A model generated the notes under the pieces. The model saw nothing but the letters and a program-made list of their open reading frames with translations, was not told the origin of the DNA and did not search any database. Positions 21,496-32,671 of a stretch of 64,000 nt of DNA are shown here, one piece after another (position 1 is the first letter of the stretch; each line of letters begins with the position of its first letter). A program made the position numbers and the translations under genes. This DNA comes from Notospermus geniculatus (Eukaryota; Nemertea; Pilidiophora; Heteronemertea; Lineidae), in NCBI GenBank assembly GCA_002633025.1, contig NMRB01000167.1, forward strand, positions 439,746 through 503,745, in the 5' to 3' direction.

Positions 21496-22111
21496 ATGCC
21501 TCTGAATGACAGATAGACAGATTAATTTAAAAACACAAACGGGTCATCAATTACAAACTACCGTAAGTTGGCTGGTTCTATATCCTTTTTCTGTGCTGTA
21601 ATCATACGGCTGAAGTAGAGAACTAGTCAACTCACCGCTACTAATCCACAACTCCTACGGAAACTTTTTAGGGCCCTACGCAATCCGTTTCTGTAATCTG
21701 TAATATCGTAAAAACAGGATTCGTCATTTAGCTGGTTCAGCGATCATGCATATTACAGTAGAAATAAGCCTCCATAAATCGCTCATCTATCTCCGAGAGC
21801 GGTGGTTTTTACCCTCGGAAACCAAAGGGCGACTGCTTCTCAACTCTATCTCCAAATGGGTTGTATCAGCTGCTCAGTCATGAATTATAAATGGATTGTG
21901 TTGCCCTTGAGTTAAAAGGCAAGCTTTTGAAAACACGTCTCTCGTCTTCTCGGCAGGTATAATGTCCTGTGCTCAGGTTATCGCCGAAGGATTTGCTTAA
22001 ACATAGCGAGAACCCTTTCCCTTTATCTATAAATTTCATAAGAAATATCAAGCGTTTGGTAATGACCACTTGCAATAAACGTTTCCACTAATATTACATG
22101 TAGTATAATCA
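21496..22111. other. No recognised feature
   Basis: No supported gene or repeat. Confidence 0.45.
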
Positions 22112-23089
22112 AAAAGGAATCAAACATAAAGGTTCAACTTACAAATTTAGCATTTTATAAATGTGGACAGTATCTATGCACACACCGCTTGGACAACTAA
22201 TACCGCCGTGACGTAACTAGCCCTGGCGCGCGATTTGAACTACATGTATGTGCATTCCTTTATAATCGGATTACGCAGGTTGATGATAATTGTTTGCAAG
22301 AATTCCTTCGGGGTAATGTTTGTACTTATATTTGACACCCATTGAAATAGAATATAACACTATTGGTGCACGAAAAGATCCTTCACTATCCCTTTAAAAA
22401 CCTCAACAGATTTGCATTCTGACTCTTCCATATGATACATGTAGGCAAGACCCTTCTGCATGTTTAGTGCAAATTTTGTTGAATTCAGACTAGTTGATCT
22501 GATGACAAGACACAAAAGGACTGAATTAATTACAACCCCACGAACGATGAGAGCGCAGGGTCATCTGTATGCATTTGAATAGGCTAACACTAATTGTGCT
22601 GAAAATAGTTCTGTTATCCTCAGAAATGGAATTCAAGGCATCAAGTTGACAAATTCTAGACTGGTTCCCGGTCCCAACATAGCTGAAGGATAAGGGACCA
22701 GTTTTGCCTGATGTAACGACGCAGTTGATTGGCTAGCTCTTTTTGATTTTGAATCTGTAACGTCGCAGTTGATTGGTTAGCTATTTTGAGATGTGAGGTA
22801 TAAATAAGCTATTTCTCAGTACTTCTGTGACGTCACAACCTGGCAGCTTTCTGCCACAATACGGCCGCCAATACCGGTCCCTTTCTCCGTCAGAGCTGTT
22901 TAGTTGGGACCGGGAACCAATCTAGACAAATTCATGTACCCCACTACCATAAAAAAGTAGAATCTCCTGCCTATTACGTAAAGCCAAAATTCAGGCAGTG
23001 AGAGACATCTGGTGGCAATACACGAAGACGAAGTGTATCCCTGAGTTACTTCATCGTTCGCAGTTTTACCTTATGTTTGATTCCTTTAT
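22112..23089. mobile_element. GGAATCAAACATAAAGG-ended element, copy 1
   Basis: Terminal AAAGGAATCAAACATAAAGG is mirrored at 23070-23089. The interior corresponds, in opposite orientation, to 57481-57975 (shared strings include CAACTTACAAATTTAGC and CACGAACGATGAGAG). It is longer here mainly because of a 268-bp nested insertion. Confidence 0.85.
22657..22924. mobile_element. Nested element, 9-bp target duplication
   Basis: Ends TAGACTGGTTCCCGGTCCCA and complement. GACAAATTC occurs directly on both sides (22648-22656 and 22925-22933), and the related copy at 57481-57975 lacks the insertion. The interior has two tandem units containing CGCAGTTGATTGG. An 8-10 bp duplication suggests a Mutator-like or hAT-like transposase source (inference). 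Confidence 0.85.
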
Positions 23090-23586
23090 GGTATAATATA
23101 ACGTTATGCCCATCTCTATTGAATTTTTCAAAGTGTTTGGAAAATGCAGGTAAAGATCTCATTGCTTCGTGAAGGTCTCCCAAATGCTTGTCGGAACGTA
23201 TTGTACTTCAACGAATTAGCCCTAGTTTTGAAAAAAAAATTCACACACTGAAAAAACTGCAGACAGAGCTCTAATGTATTCTACGGTGGCTGGGAAAGGA
23301 CTCGTATTTTTTTCAAACGACGAAGTTTTTCAAAGCAGCGCAAAAAATGGATTGTATACAGAATTCCCTCGGTCACTGTAATATCTCCATGGCCGTCGAC
23401 GATGTTCCACTGGGAGGTTGAAAAAAGGAAAGAAGTCCAATCTTATCTCTCGAATGGGAAATTGCTAATGAGAATTGTCCCCAATGAATCTATTGATGAA
23501 GAACGTGATCCCAGTACCTGGTCAAAATAATAGATAATGCTTACTCTTTCCAGATTTGTATCATTCAAGGACTTTGTTTTTTAATA
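23090..23586. other. No recognised feature
   Basis: No supported gene or repeat. Confidence 0.4.
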
Positions 23587-23999
23587 GGGAGGTTTCGCAA
23601 ATCTGACGAAACGCGAAGTACGAAATACGAAATTGGCCATTTCCAGGACCTAATGTATTTCAGGAGATGGTTGGTCACAGATGTCCCTGTTGCCAGTGCG
23701 TCTTTTGGCATATCATGTAAGACCGAGAGCATTATGGTGCATTTTGAATTTTTAAATTTCCACTTCGTATCTCTGAAAACAAATTAATATAAATTTCAAA
23801 GTTTAATATACATGTACATGTACATGTACATGTACACCGTAACTCTATCGTTCTAACGTCATACGCTAAAAGACGCTCTTGCAGCAGGCGATGTTTGTGG
23901 TACGGTACCAACCATCTCCTGAAATACATTACGTCTTGGAAATGAAGTCCAATTTCGTTTTTCGTACTTCGTGTTTCGTCAGATTTGCGAAACCTCACT
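23587..23999. mobile_element. Foldback family B, copy 2
   Basis: Uninterrupted by other MITEs. Left GGGAGGTTTCGCAAATCTGA, right complement ending CGAAACCTCAC followed by TA. It contains a (CATGTA)4 tract at 23811-23834 that other copies lack. Confidence 0.9.
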
Positions 24000-24027
24000 A
24001 ATATCGTCCTTACGGACGGACTCTTGC

Positions 24028-24173
24028 AGCCGTATGCACCAAACGAAGATTATCTTGAACTCACAGGTTGAGCCACAGCTTTTCGATTGTTCAAGTTTGC
24101 CAGGGCATGATGTGACAATGGAAAAGTTGTGGCTCAACCTGAGTTCAAGATCATCTTCGCTTGGTGCATACGG
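24028..24173. mobile_element. Hairpin MITE (GCCGTATGCACCAA ends)
   Basis: GCCGTATGCACCAAACGAAG...TTGAGCCACAGCTTTTC is complemented on the right with few mismatches; loop about 40 bases. Confidence 0.9.
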
Positions 24174-24632
24174 CCCCTGTAAGGTAATCCGTCGTGTGTC
24201 GTGGCTGACATATTCGATTGTACTTTTAGTTCTTTGGAAGCCCAAAATAAACTGGCTCGAAGCGAGTATACGTCGCATTCTCTCCTGCGTCTCGGCGGGA
24301 TTGAAACAATGAATAGGCGTATCATACGCTCCTGACCACATCAATCAACAAGTTATGCGATGCGTTTCCTCGTTTTGATCTCATCCCTGAGGGAAGACCT
24401 TTAAACTATGGATGAAAATCACACGTTCTTTCTTCATTGCGCTAATTTTTCGCTCCGAATGAACTTGAAGACAAGTCTAGCGACGTTTTGGGCCCTAGGT
24501 GATTTTAGGGGTCGTGTATCGCCGTGGCCTTTCCATCCTCGGGATACCACCAATACCCATCCCCAGACTTCCCCTTTAAATCAGAAGACGATTCCGTGGA
24601 ATGTAACACATCAGCAGACTGCCCCTCTGAAT

Positions 24633-25350
24633 GTTACTCAGAATACCGCCATCAGAAGACATCTCTGCTGTAGTCATGCCCATGAGCCAGCCATGTGAGC
24701 ACCAAACGACATTTTTCATTGTCGTTTAAGGGCCTGTCACACTAAAATAGTTCTCAGTACGTTCTAGAAAATTTTGCCGAACGGGCTCAAACTGTCTGGG
24801 AACGGAATGGACGTACTGGCAACTTAACAGTCTTTTTACGAACTTCATGGACGGGAAGGGTGCTCCAGAACATCGAGGCATTATTTTGCCAAGGGTTACA
24901 CGTTCTAGCCCGTTTTACGATTTTTTAGGACGGGGCATGACGTTTTGAGAACAGTGTGATAGGCCCTTTACCTATTCAGGCCAGTGGGTCAAGGAACATG
25001 AACATAGGCCTAAACTTAAATGGCTGCATCAAGATCAAGGCAGAAAATACATGTAGCCCGAATCGCTGCCTACATCCTGGCAAAAAATCATAGGGATAAT
25101 CCTTGGCATCTCATCTTCCCATACACGATTCGATGGCTAAATCAGGCCCAAAAGGCGTCACTTATTGCAGCACGCAAAAGTCCATAGAAAATGCTCATTT
25201 TAGCCCAAAAATATGAAAATACGACTAAGTCTTGGGTTTTCAGGTGTGAGTGGACCAGGCTGGACACTCTACTGCTTCTGACGCGGTTTCATGGAGAATG
25301 GTTTGGCAATCCGAGAGAAAAGTATCTGGAAACGAAAAATCGGGCATCTA
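24633..25350. repeat. 0.7-kb direct duplication, copy 1
   Basis: Begins ACTCAGAATACCGCCATCAG and ends AACGAAAAATCGGGCAT. A copy at 26367-27095 has about 97% identity. The interval between copies (25351-26366) is mostly unrelated. Confidence 0.9.
24730..24966. mobile_element. MITE family D (AGGGCCTGTCACACTAAAATAG-type ends), copy 1
   Basis: GGGCCTGTCACACTAAAATA and TTCTCAGTACGTTCT on the left; right complement GTTTTGAGAAC...GTGTGATAGGCCC. The left flank is TTAA and the right TTTA. Copy 2 is at 26462-26708; partial copies are at 26215-26366 and (minus) 60082-60206. Confidence 0.85.
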
Positions 25351-25831
25351 TACTATAATGGACGGTAGCCATGTTGGATTTTGTTATCAACCTGAGTTGA
25401 CCTGCTATCTGCTATACCTTGCTATGTAATGACTGTACCCAGCGACGGTGGACCGGACTCTCTGCCCTATCTCCTCCTTAGTTAGGGCTTGAAGCCTACA
25501 AAGAGCGGCCTATGTGTACAGTACAATAGGAGGAGCATGTTTTCCGATATTTTGCTCTTAAAAGAAATGCTGGTTTGTATGAAAAAGAGAGAAAATCAGA
25601 TGAGTGGTCACCTGCGCTGCCATCTACAAGAATGGCAGTGACCTACCTCCAACAGATACAGGGTGGGATGCATGTGAACCTAGCTATCATGAATCTGGGT
25701 CACCGTGGCATTAGCCTGGAGATTTGGCTGATTGTGTAATAAACCAGATGTGATGCTGCTGTTTAGAAAGTAAAAACTCTTCCCTACTCATGAATTTCCG
25801 GTTAACGATTAATAAATTAATAAACTAATAG

Positions 25832-25891
25832 TTTATTGATGAGTTTATTTGGAGAGGGGTATACCCCTCTCCAAATAAACTCATCAATAAA
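25832..25891. repeat. Perfect 60-bp palindrome without a loop
   Basis: TTTATTGATGAGTTTATTTG plus GAGAGGGGTA is followed immediately by its exact complement, centred on GGGGTATACCCC. No mismatch across 30-bp arms. The flanking bases do not pair. Confidence 0.95.
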
Positions 25892-25989
25892 GCAACAGAC
25901 CCTCTACCAAAGAATATTCTGGACAAACTAACTCCCTCAAAATGTGCTCGCCACGGGTCAATATGCTAGTGGAAAGGAATTCAGAGATA

Positions 25990-26112
25990 TTTGGTTGCTT
26001 GAAAGGCATTTTAGAAAGGGTTCGAATAACTAATCCAACTTTTTGGTTACTCTTTCTAGATTTATTTTAAACACGACGTTTCTACCAGTCTTCCCTGGTC
26101 GTTGTCAAGTGT
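25990..26112 (-). repeat. Penelope/hammerhead-like remnant, copy 1
   Basis: On the minus strand CGACCAG...CTGGT followed by GAAACGTCGTGTTT has the helix-II plus GAAAC layout seen in hammerhead motifs of Penelope-like elements; the CUGAUGA box is degraded. A related segment is at 60477-60590. Assignment to Penelope is inference from motif memory. Confidence 0.35.
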
Positions 26113-26214
26113 ACAGGTGTAGATATTTGGTTGATAACGGGTTTTTAACAGATGTATAATAAGGAAGATATGACCTTGGAGGAATTATAATTCCTCCAAG
26201 ATGTGACAAGGCAA

Positions 26215-26366
26215 CGTTTTACAGTCTTTTTACGAACTTCGTGGATGGGAAGGGTGCTCCAGTACATCGAAGCATTATTTGGCCAAGGGTACACGTTCTA
26301 ACCCGTTTTACGATTTTTTTAGGACGGGGCAGGACGTTTTGAGAACGACTTCAGTGTGATGGGGGT
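26215..26366. mobile_element. MITE family D, truncated copy
   Basis: Starts at TTTTACAGTCTTTTTACGAA and runs to CAGTGTGATGGGGG. It lacks the left third and directly precedes the second 0.7-kb duplication copy. Confidence 0.8.
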
Positions 26367-27095
26367 ATTACTCAGAATACCGCCATCAGAAGACATCTCT
26401 GCTGTAGTCATGCCCATGAGCCAGCCATGTGAGCACCAAACGACATTTCATTGTCGTTTAAGGGCCTGTCACACTAAAATAGTTCTCAGTACGTTCTAGA
26501 AAATTTTGCCGAACGGGCTCAAACTGTCTGGGAACGGAGTGGACGTAGTGGCAACTTTTTACAGTCTTTTTTACGAACTTCATGGACGGGAAGGGTGCTC
26601 CAGAACATCGAGGCATTATTTTGCCAAGGGTTACACCTTCTAGCCCGTTTTACGATTTTTTAGGACGGGGCATGACGTTTTGAGAACTACTTCAGTGTGA
26701 TAGGCCCTTTACCTATTCAGGCCAGTGGGTCAAGGAACATGAACATAGGCCTAAACGTAAATGGCTGCATCAAGATCAAGGCAGAAAATAGCCCGAATCG
26801 CTGCCTACATCCTGGCAACAAATCATAGGGATAATCCTTGGCATCTCATCTTCCCATACACGATTCGATGGCTAAATCAGGCCCAAAAGGCGTCACTTAT
26901 TGCATCACGCAGAGGTCCATAGAAAATGCACATTTTTGCCCAAAAATATGAAAATACGACTAAATCTTGGGTTTTAAGGTGGGCGGACCTGGCTGGACAC
27001 AATAATATATACACTCTACTGCTTCTGACGCGGTTTCATGGAGAATGGTTTGGCAATCCGAGAGAAAAGTATCTGGAAACGAAAAATCGGGCATG
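26367..27095. repeat. 0.7-kb direct duplication, copy 2
   Basis: Matches 24633-25350, including a full family D MITE (26462-26708). Differences are point changes and small indels, notably the absence of CATGTA after 26789-26790. Confidence 0.9.
26462..26708. mobile_element. MITE family D, copy 2
   Basis: Same ends as 24730-24966, with TTAA on the left and TTTA on the right. Confidence 0.85.
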
Positions 27096-28309
27096 AAAAT
27101 AAAGAGCACCTATAGTGCCCAATATCACAGGAGGCCTACAATGTACATTAACCTAGAAGAGTAGAGAGTAAATAAAACTTCTGTTAGAATAACATCCAGT
27201 TAGTGTTTGATGTGGGACACCGCTGACGACTATAAAAAGGAAAATGCGAACAAGATGATCGTCTTTGAGAAGTGCTGATGGAATCCATGGTCTAACAAGT
27301 GAAATAACTACGCAAACATTTTGTACGGCCGCTGGGGAGAGAAATGCAATTTTCTGAATAACAGTAATTTTTGCGGTTTCTCTACCTTCGGAACATTGTA
27401 AATGTCGAAATCCACCGGGTGCCACTCTTATGTTGAGCATTTTTCAAAAACCACGTTTCCATGGCAATTACCGTTACTAAAATATTTGAAGAACCAAATT
27501 TCGGCTGATCAGGAAAGCATGGAAAAATAGTTTGCAAATATTATTTGTTTTTTGCTATGCTGATATTAGCGTAACAGCGTGTTGCATGTAAACGCCCGTT
27601 CATAAGCAAATATCAAGTGGTTATTCTTTCCTAACGCAACGTCACTCATATGTACAGATAAAAAAATCTGGGTTAATCAAAATATCGTGAAATATCATAA
27701 TGTCAAGAATTTCAGCCTTTAGGATGCCTACTTTTTGCGTGGGGCCACAAAATTTACTGGACAGGCCTATTTACAATGTACTTTTATGTATGAACGAGAG
27801 TGTGCCATAATATCTTGACTTGGCACCCGGCAGACTTTTGAATGAGGTCATTGCTTGCTTATCGTCTTGATGATCGATGATACACATGCGACAGAAACTG
27901 TATGTCCTTTCATTCTTTCTTTTTTTCGTGTGTTTTTTTCAAATTGGATGAGAAACGTTGAATGAGAATGACACAGCCTTACTTTCCTTATCCCTGATGG
28001 CCTTGGATTCATGACTAATGGTAGCTTTATCGTACACCACGAACGCCGAATCACACCAGCTTCCCCCAACATGCAATTGAGAATCCTTGAATTCTACTCC
28101 AAACTAACTGCGTCCGCAGTTTCAAAGGAATACTTTTTTCTCCCGACGTCTTCAATTTTGATAATGTAGCTTGGTGGAGAAATCGGGCTGCGAACGCCGG
28201 GCACTTCCTTTGACTCCATCGGGAGCTGCATGCTTTCTTTGATGATTACATCGTCAATGGGAAGTCGGGTTTTGTCAACTGCATTAACGTCCTCGTTTAT
28301 ATTCATCAA
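27096..28309. other. No confident gene
   Basis: A minus-strand 77-codon frame at 28094-28327 (MTAYSSLMNINEDVNAVDKT..., acidic) is the only protein-like stretch. It crosses the left border of the tandem duplication and has no family I recognise. The rest shows nothing. Confidence 0.35.
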
Positions 28310-28432
28310 AGAGCTGTATGCCGTCATGGTGTTATAACAATATTCGAAACACCGTGCGGGGAGAGAGGGAATTTTTCAAACATTTCTCACTTGCCTACGA
28401 AACCTTTCCCACACATTTTGATGTTGAATTTA

Positions 28433-28776
28433 AAGGGAGACTCCACTCATTGTAAACTTTAGAATTTTTATCAATCCATGTAGACTATTGCCATGAGTTG
28501 TGATGTCACTAGTGTCAATAGACCGACGACCTTTGTAGTGAATGAGCTAATACTGTGACTACCTAGGCCTATTGGTTGTACATGTACCTTCATAAATATG
28601 CATTGAGCATACATGTATGCTGTGCAATGGTCCCCTTGGGATCCAATTAAAATACTTAAAACGATGAGTTTGCTGATTTCAAAAAAAAATATGACATGTT
28701 GCAGATATCAATGAATTTGAATGTATTAACGATATTTCAAAAATTCAAAATTTTACCCAATGAGTGGAGTCGCCCT
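28433..28776. mobile_element. TTAA-flanked MITE family F, copy 1
   Basis: AGGGAGACTCCACTCATTG on the left, CAATGAGTGGAGTCGCCCT on the right, TTAA on both sides. Other copies: 33373-33718, 42205-42545 and 46298-47018. Confidence 0.9.
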
Positions 28777-28908
28777 TTAAGGCCCGTCTTCGGCGTCTGA
28801 CATCGATATCGACATTTCTTCATATAAACTACATGACATAAATGACATAATTTTTGACATCTGTTTCCTTTCCGATATATCTGTAGGAGTTGAGAGACTT
28901 TGAGTACG

Positions 28909-29173
28909 AACACGATTCGCTAAGCCTTTGTTCCTTTGTTAAAGTCTGCGCTTCATCCGCAACATGCGCCTACTCGGCAAAAAGTGTCAAACCGTTTCAT
29001 GACCTAGCCCACCAGCTAGGGATGAGTCTCCTTCTGGCTTTTAACCTCATTCCTTTCAATATACTTACGAGATCCCCAGTCTTATTTTTTTCTTTATTCT
29101 TTATGATGAATTTGCCTTCTCTCTTGGGAAAGCACATCCATATTCTCACAAGTCCGCCCCTCTTTATTTGATC
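28909..29173. repeat. 265-bp repeat flanking the LINE fragment, left
   Basis: AACACGATTCGCTAAGCCTT to GTCCGCCCCTC recurs at 29687-29942, with the LINE 3' fragment between the two. The same arrangement is present in copy 2 at 33853-34102 and 36039-36292. Confidence 0.85.
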
Positions 29174-29179
29174 TCGAGG

Positions 29180-29665
29180 GGTTTTTCTCTTTAAATTGTA
29201 TCTTTATTTACAAACTATACATTACATTTACAAAATATACATTACAATACTTTTTTACATTCTTTTTTACATTTCTTACATTTTTTGCATTTTCAGTTTT
29301 GTTATTAAATATTTTATTATTCCTACATGTATTTTTCCAAACTATCCATTAAAATGTCAAAATGAGGCTTAAGAATTCTCGGTTTTCTTTCCTTTCTTGA
29401 TTTGTGTTGCACCCCAAAATTACATTTTGTTCTGATAAGGGTGTTAATTTCAAGATTTCGATTTTGGCCTGATTTTTTTCCACTAGTGGTTGAACGGTTA
29501 CGCATTTGAAAAAGAGATGGATTTCATCTTCAATCTCAGTGTCGCATAGTTTACATATTCCGTGCCTTTTCTCATCAGTTTTAGTCTAGCATTGGTATTC
29601 AGTGTGTTATGTAAGCTTTTCCATTGGAAGTCCCTTAGCTTGTTCCTACATTTTGTATCTTAAAG
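29180..29665 (-). pseudogene. LINE 3' fragment with zf-RVT-like domain (copy 1, frameshifted)
   Basis: Minus-strand translation gives RDFQWKSLHNTLNTNARLKL and, after a frame change, CDTEIEDEIHLFFKC: the Cys/His motif at the C-terminus of many LINE polymerases (zf-RVT, CxxC...HxxxxC). A missing A (GGCACGG here against GGCAACGG in copy 2) shifts frame just before the first Cys. A 3' UTR with repeated CAAACTATACATTAC (plus strand) and an AATAAAG tail follows. The RT core is absent, so this is a dead 5'-truncated insertion. Confidence 0.7.
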
Positions 29666-29686
29666 GTTCTGCCATAAACACGATTC

Positions 29687-29942
29687 GCTAAGCCTTTGTT
29701 CCATTGCTAAAGTCTGCCTCTCATCCGCAACATGCGCCTACTCGGTAAAAAGTGTCAAACCGTTTCATGACCTAGCCCACCAGCTAGGGATGAGTCTCCT
29801 TAGAGCTTTAAACCTCATTCCTTTCAATACCTACGGGATCCAAAGTCTGTGTGTACTTTTTCCTATTCTTTATGATGAATTTGCCTTCTCTCTTGGGAAA
29901 GTACATCCATATTCACACAAGTCCCCCTCTTAATTTGATCTC
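29687..29942. repeat. 265-bp repeat flanking the LINE fragment, right
   Basis: Second copy of 28909-29173, about 93% identical, with small indels. Confidence 0.85.
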
Positions 29943-30374
29943 GGGGGTTATTTTCGGAGACATGGAGTCGGTGAACAATCCTATTCCAGTAATCTTCAAT
30001 CCGGTAAAGCTCAATGTTCCAAAAACAGGTTTCACCGATGTAATTTTCATTTTATTTTTAAGACGAACTGCAATCTGAGTAACGTTGGCGGAACCAAAAT
30101 GTCTTACCCTTCATCTCTTGATGCTAACGAACGTCATCAAATACTCCAGAGCTAATTGAAGCAGAAATCATAATCAAGTTTGCACTGATGACATTGGCTT
30201 AATCAGCTGAAAGAGTAAAACGGATGTTTTAACGGCTCCTGATTTTGACGGGGTTCTTGTGGGTATGTTTTATTACTGTACGAGTCACGTGCGAAAATTT
30301 GAAGTAGGTGCTATCTTTATTTAGACATTCAAGATGAATAGAAACTCTGTCGCTGATCACAAATATAGGGGTCA

Positions 30375-30480
30375 GGGTCCATATTCATAAACATACTTAA
30401 GTCAAAGTGGGGTACTTATCTTCTGTGTTGAACAAAGGATAAGTGTCACACGTAGACTTAAGTAGTTTTATGAATATGGG
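30375..30480. mobile_element. MITE (GGGTCCATATTCATAAAC ends), copy 1
   Basis: GGGTCCATATTCATAAACAT and ACTTAAGT on the left; the right ends ACTTAAGTAGTTTTATGAATATGGG. A second copy is at 36734-36839 in the duplicated unit. Confidence 0.85.
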
Positions 30481-30482
30481 CG

Positions 30483-31360
30483 CAGAGTCAGAACAACCTA
30501 TGTGCCACTTATTTTGGAACTGATATATCAAAACGAAGCTTGCAAAGAGCTCTGTTCAACAAGCGCAGTTTCATATGGAAGTACTGCCCCCTTTGGGGTG
30601 AAATTGGAGTCAAAAAAGGCTTAAAGGTTACCTGAAAGGGTTTGATCCATTTCTGGTTTTCTGCGTAATGCTGTAGAGAATTAATCAGGCAGCATGAAAC
30701 TGAAAACCGCATGAAAATCGGATCACCCATTTCCAAGTTATGGGAATTTAAAAAGGATGACTACACCCTGGCAACCCTGTCAGGCAGCGGCGAACAGCAC
30801 AACTGATGTCATTAAAATAACCAAAAATAGATATCTATTTTTGAAATAACTCATTAACTTGGGCAGTTAGGTGTATTTTTGATGTATTTTTCTTGTTCAG
30901 TCAGTCGTACTGCATGCAGTTATGGATTCTGAGGGCATATTTGGATTTCTGTATTGCACATTTGACCTCATGCTCCCACCGCCTGGGCAGCCATGGATAC
31001 AAATTGTGTTGTCTTAAATTTGGGATAACGCTGTAATTAATGGTCCAATCTTCATGCAACTTTCGCTGAATTGTTTTTTACTCGAACCACTTTTCAGAGA
31101 AAAAAATCACGAAATGCCTTTCAGTTAACCTTTAAAGCCAGAACAGCCTACGTGCGTTGTGTCTGTTGTGTTTTGCATGCTCCCTAGAAACTCTAAACGG
31201 GAACTAAGAGTGATTTGAAGAAGCAAAATATATTTCTTGTTCTTATCAAATCAGAATAAAATGCCTATATCTTATCATTTGGCTAAAATTTATCAAAAAT
31301 AATTTTTTTCAGAGCCAGCTTCTTAAAAATGCACTTAAATAGGTTGTTCTGACTGTGATC
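30483..31360. mobile_element. CAGAGTCAGAACAACCTAT-ended element with nested family S
   Basis: Left AGAGTCAGAACAACCTATGT, right ATAGGTTGTTCTGACTGT. The interior is mostly the TTAA-flanked family S (30625-31131). The duplicate is at 36843-37742. Confidence 0.8.
30625..31131 (+). mobile_element. TTAA-flanked MITE family S, copy 2
   Basis: AGGTTACCTGAAAGG on the left, CCTTTCAGTTAACCT on the right, TTAA on both sides. Opposite orientation to 17788-18329. Confidence 0.9.
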
Positions 31361-31533
31361 CCTTCAAATGCATTATAATATACCTGTTATATTGACACAC
31401 ATTACTGAACGCAGATGAACAAATTGGCTTAACAGCGATTGCATAAAGCACAATGTAGAGATAAGGAAGTAATCCCTCAGTCACGCTCGGCGAAAGTAGT
31501 TGGAAATCACCATGCATTTTCAGATAGTAAAGA

Positions 31534-31828
31534 CAGGCGCGGATCCAGGATTTTCGACAGAGGGGGTCAGGTCCGCCGAGAGCAGTCGTTGTAGGCGGGC
31601 GCCGAAGATACCTGCGCCAACGGGGGTCTGGGGGGTCCTCCCCCAGAAAATTTTGAAATCTAGGAGGCCGTAGATGCGATTTCCTGGCATCTCAGTATCA
31701 AAACAGAAGCTTTAGTCTTGCGTTTTTTTTGCTTATTGTCACAAACTATTGAAAAAAAAACAATTGGTGGTGGCGAGCAGGGCCACGGGGGGTCACGACC
31801 CCCAAAACCCCCTCTGGATCCGCGCCTG
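31534..31828. mobile_element. CAGGCGCGGATCC-ended element, present in copy 1 only
   Basis: Ends CAGGCGCGGATCCAGG and CTGGATCCGCGCCTG. Host AAAGA lies on both sides (31529-31533, 31829-31833), and the paralogous site at 37919-37923 reads AGTAAAGATGTTTCC without it. So this is a 295-bp insertion with a 5-bp target duplication. The interior is G-rich then A-rich with no ORF. The superfamily is not assigned. Confidence 0.95.
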
Positions 31829-32149
31829 AAAGATGTTTCCTTGCGCTCAATCTCCAGCACTCATGCCGGTGTGATAGAATCTAATGTCCCCGTCTTTCTG
31901 ACATCCTCAGAACATCAGGGGTTCTTAGCGCTCGTTCCCTTCGTCACCGCACACAGGATGCTGTCTGATGTCCTCTGTTGTTCGTCACAGGATTAAGGGT
32001 CGGGGTCTCGGTCTCTCTAGAGTCCAATTCAATGTTGCCGCTTAATCCGTAAATATATTGGTCGGGGACACCCTATTTCGTGGGGCATTAGATTATTTAC
32101 AACGGAAATGGGACAATCCTGCTTTTCGCTTGTCAGCGAGAAGAAAATA

Positions 32150-32544
32150 GTGAGGTTTCGAAAATCTAACGAAACACTAATTACGAAATACGAAATTCAA
32201 CTTCATTTCCAGGACCTAATTTATTTCTGGAGATGGTTGATATCACAAATGTCCCTGCTGCCAGTGCGTCTTTTAGCATGTCATGTAAGATTGAGAAAGT
32301 TATGGTGCATCTTGAATTTTTAAATTTCCACTTCGTATCTACGAAGTGGAAACGAAAGATAAATTTCAACGTTTGATATACACCTCAAACTCTATCGGTC
32401 TAACGTCATACGCTAAATGACGCTCTTGCAGCAGGCGATATTTGTGGTACCAACCATCTCCTGATGAAATACATTACGTCGTGGAAATGAAGTCCAATTT
32501 TGTATTTCGTACTTCGTGTTTCGACAGATTTGCGAAACCTCACC
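32150..32544. mobile_element. Foldback family B, copy 3
   Basis: Left GTGAGGTTTCGAAAATCTAA after TA, right CGAAACCTCACC. The central inverted pair CCACTTCGTA/TACGAAGTGG is intact. Confidence 0.9.
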
Positions 32545-32548
32545 AATT

Positions 32549-32671
32549 TTGCAATTGACTTTGACACGAACAAAAAGAGCATTCTGTAGTTGACTTTGAC
32601 AAAACGAAAAGAGCATTCTGCAATTGACTTTCACACGAACGAAAGGAACATTCTGTAACTGACTTTCACAG
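32549..32671. repeat. 35-bp minisatellite, about 3.5 units
   Basis: Units of the type GCATTCTGCAATTGACTTTC then ACACGAACGAAAAGA. The paralogous array at 38602-38796 has about 5.4 units, so copy number changed after duplication. Confidence 0.85.

Noticed and set aside
28094-28327. 77-codon acidic minus-strand frame as an exon
   Set aside because: Its start codon lies across the duplication border and no neighbouring exon is visible.
29200-29250. Independent 20-bp satellite (CAAACTATACATTAC)
   Set aside because: It is the 3' UTR repeat of the adjacent LINE fragment.
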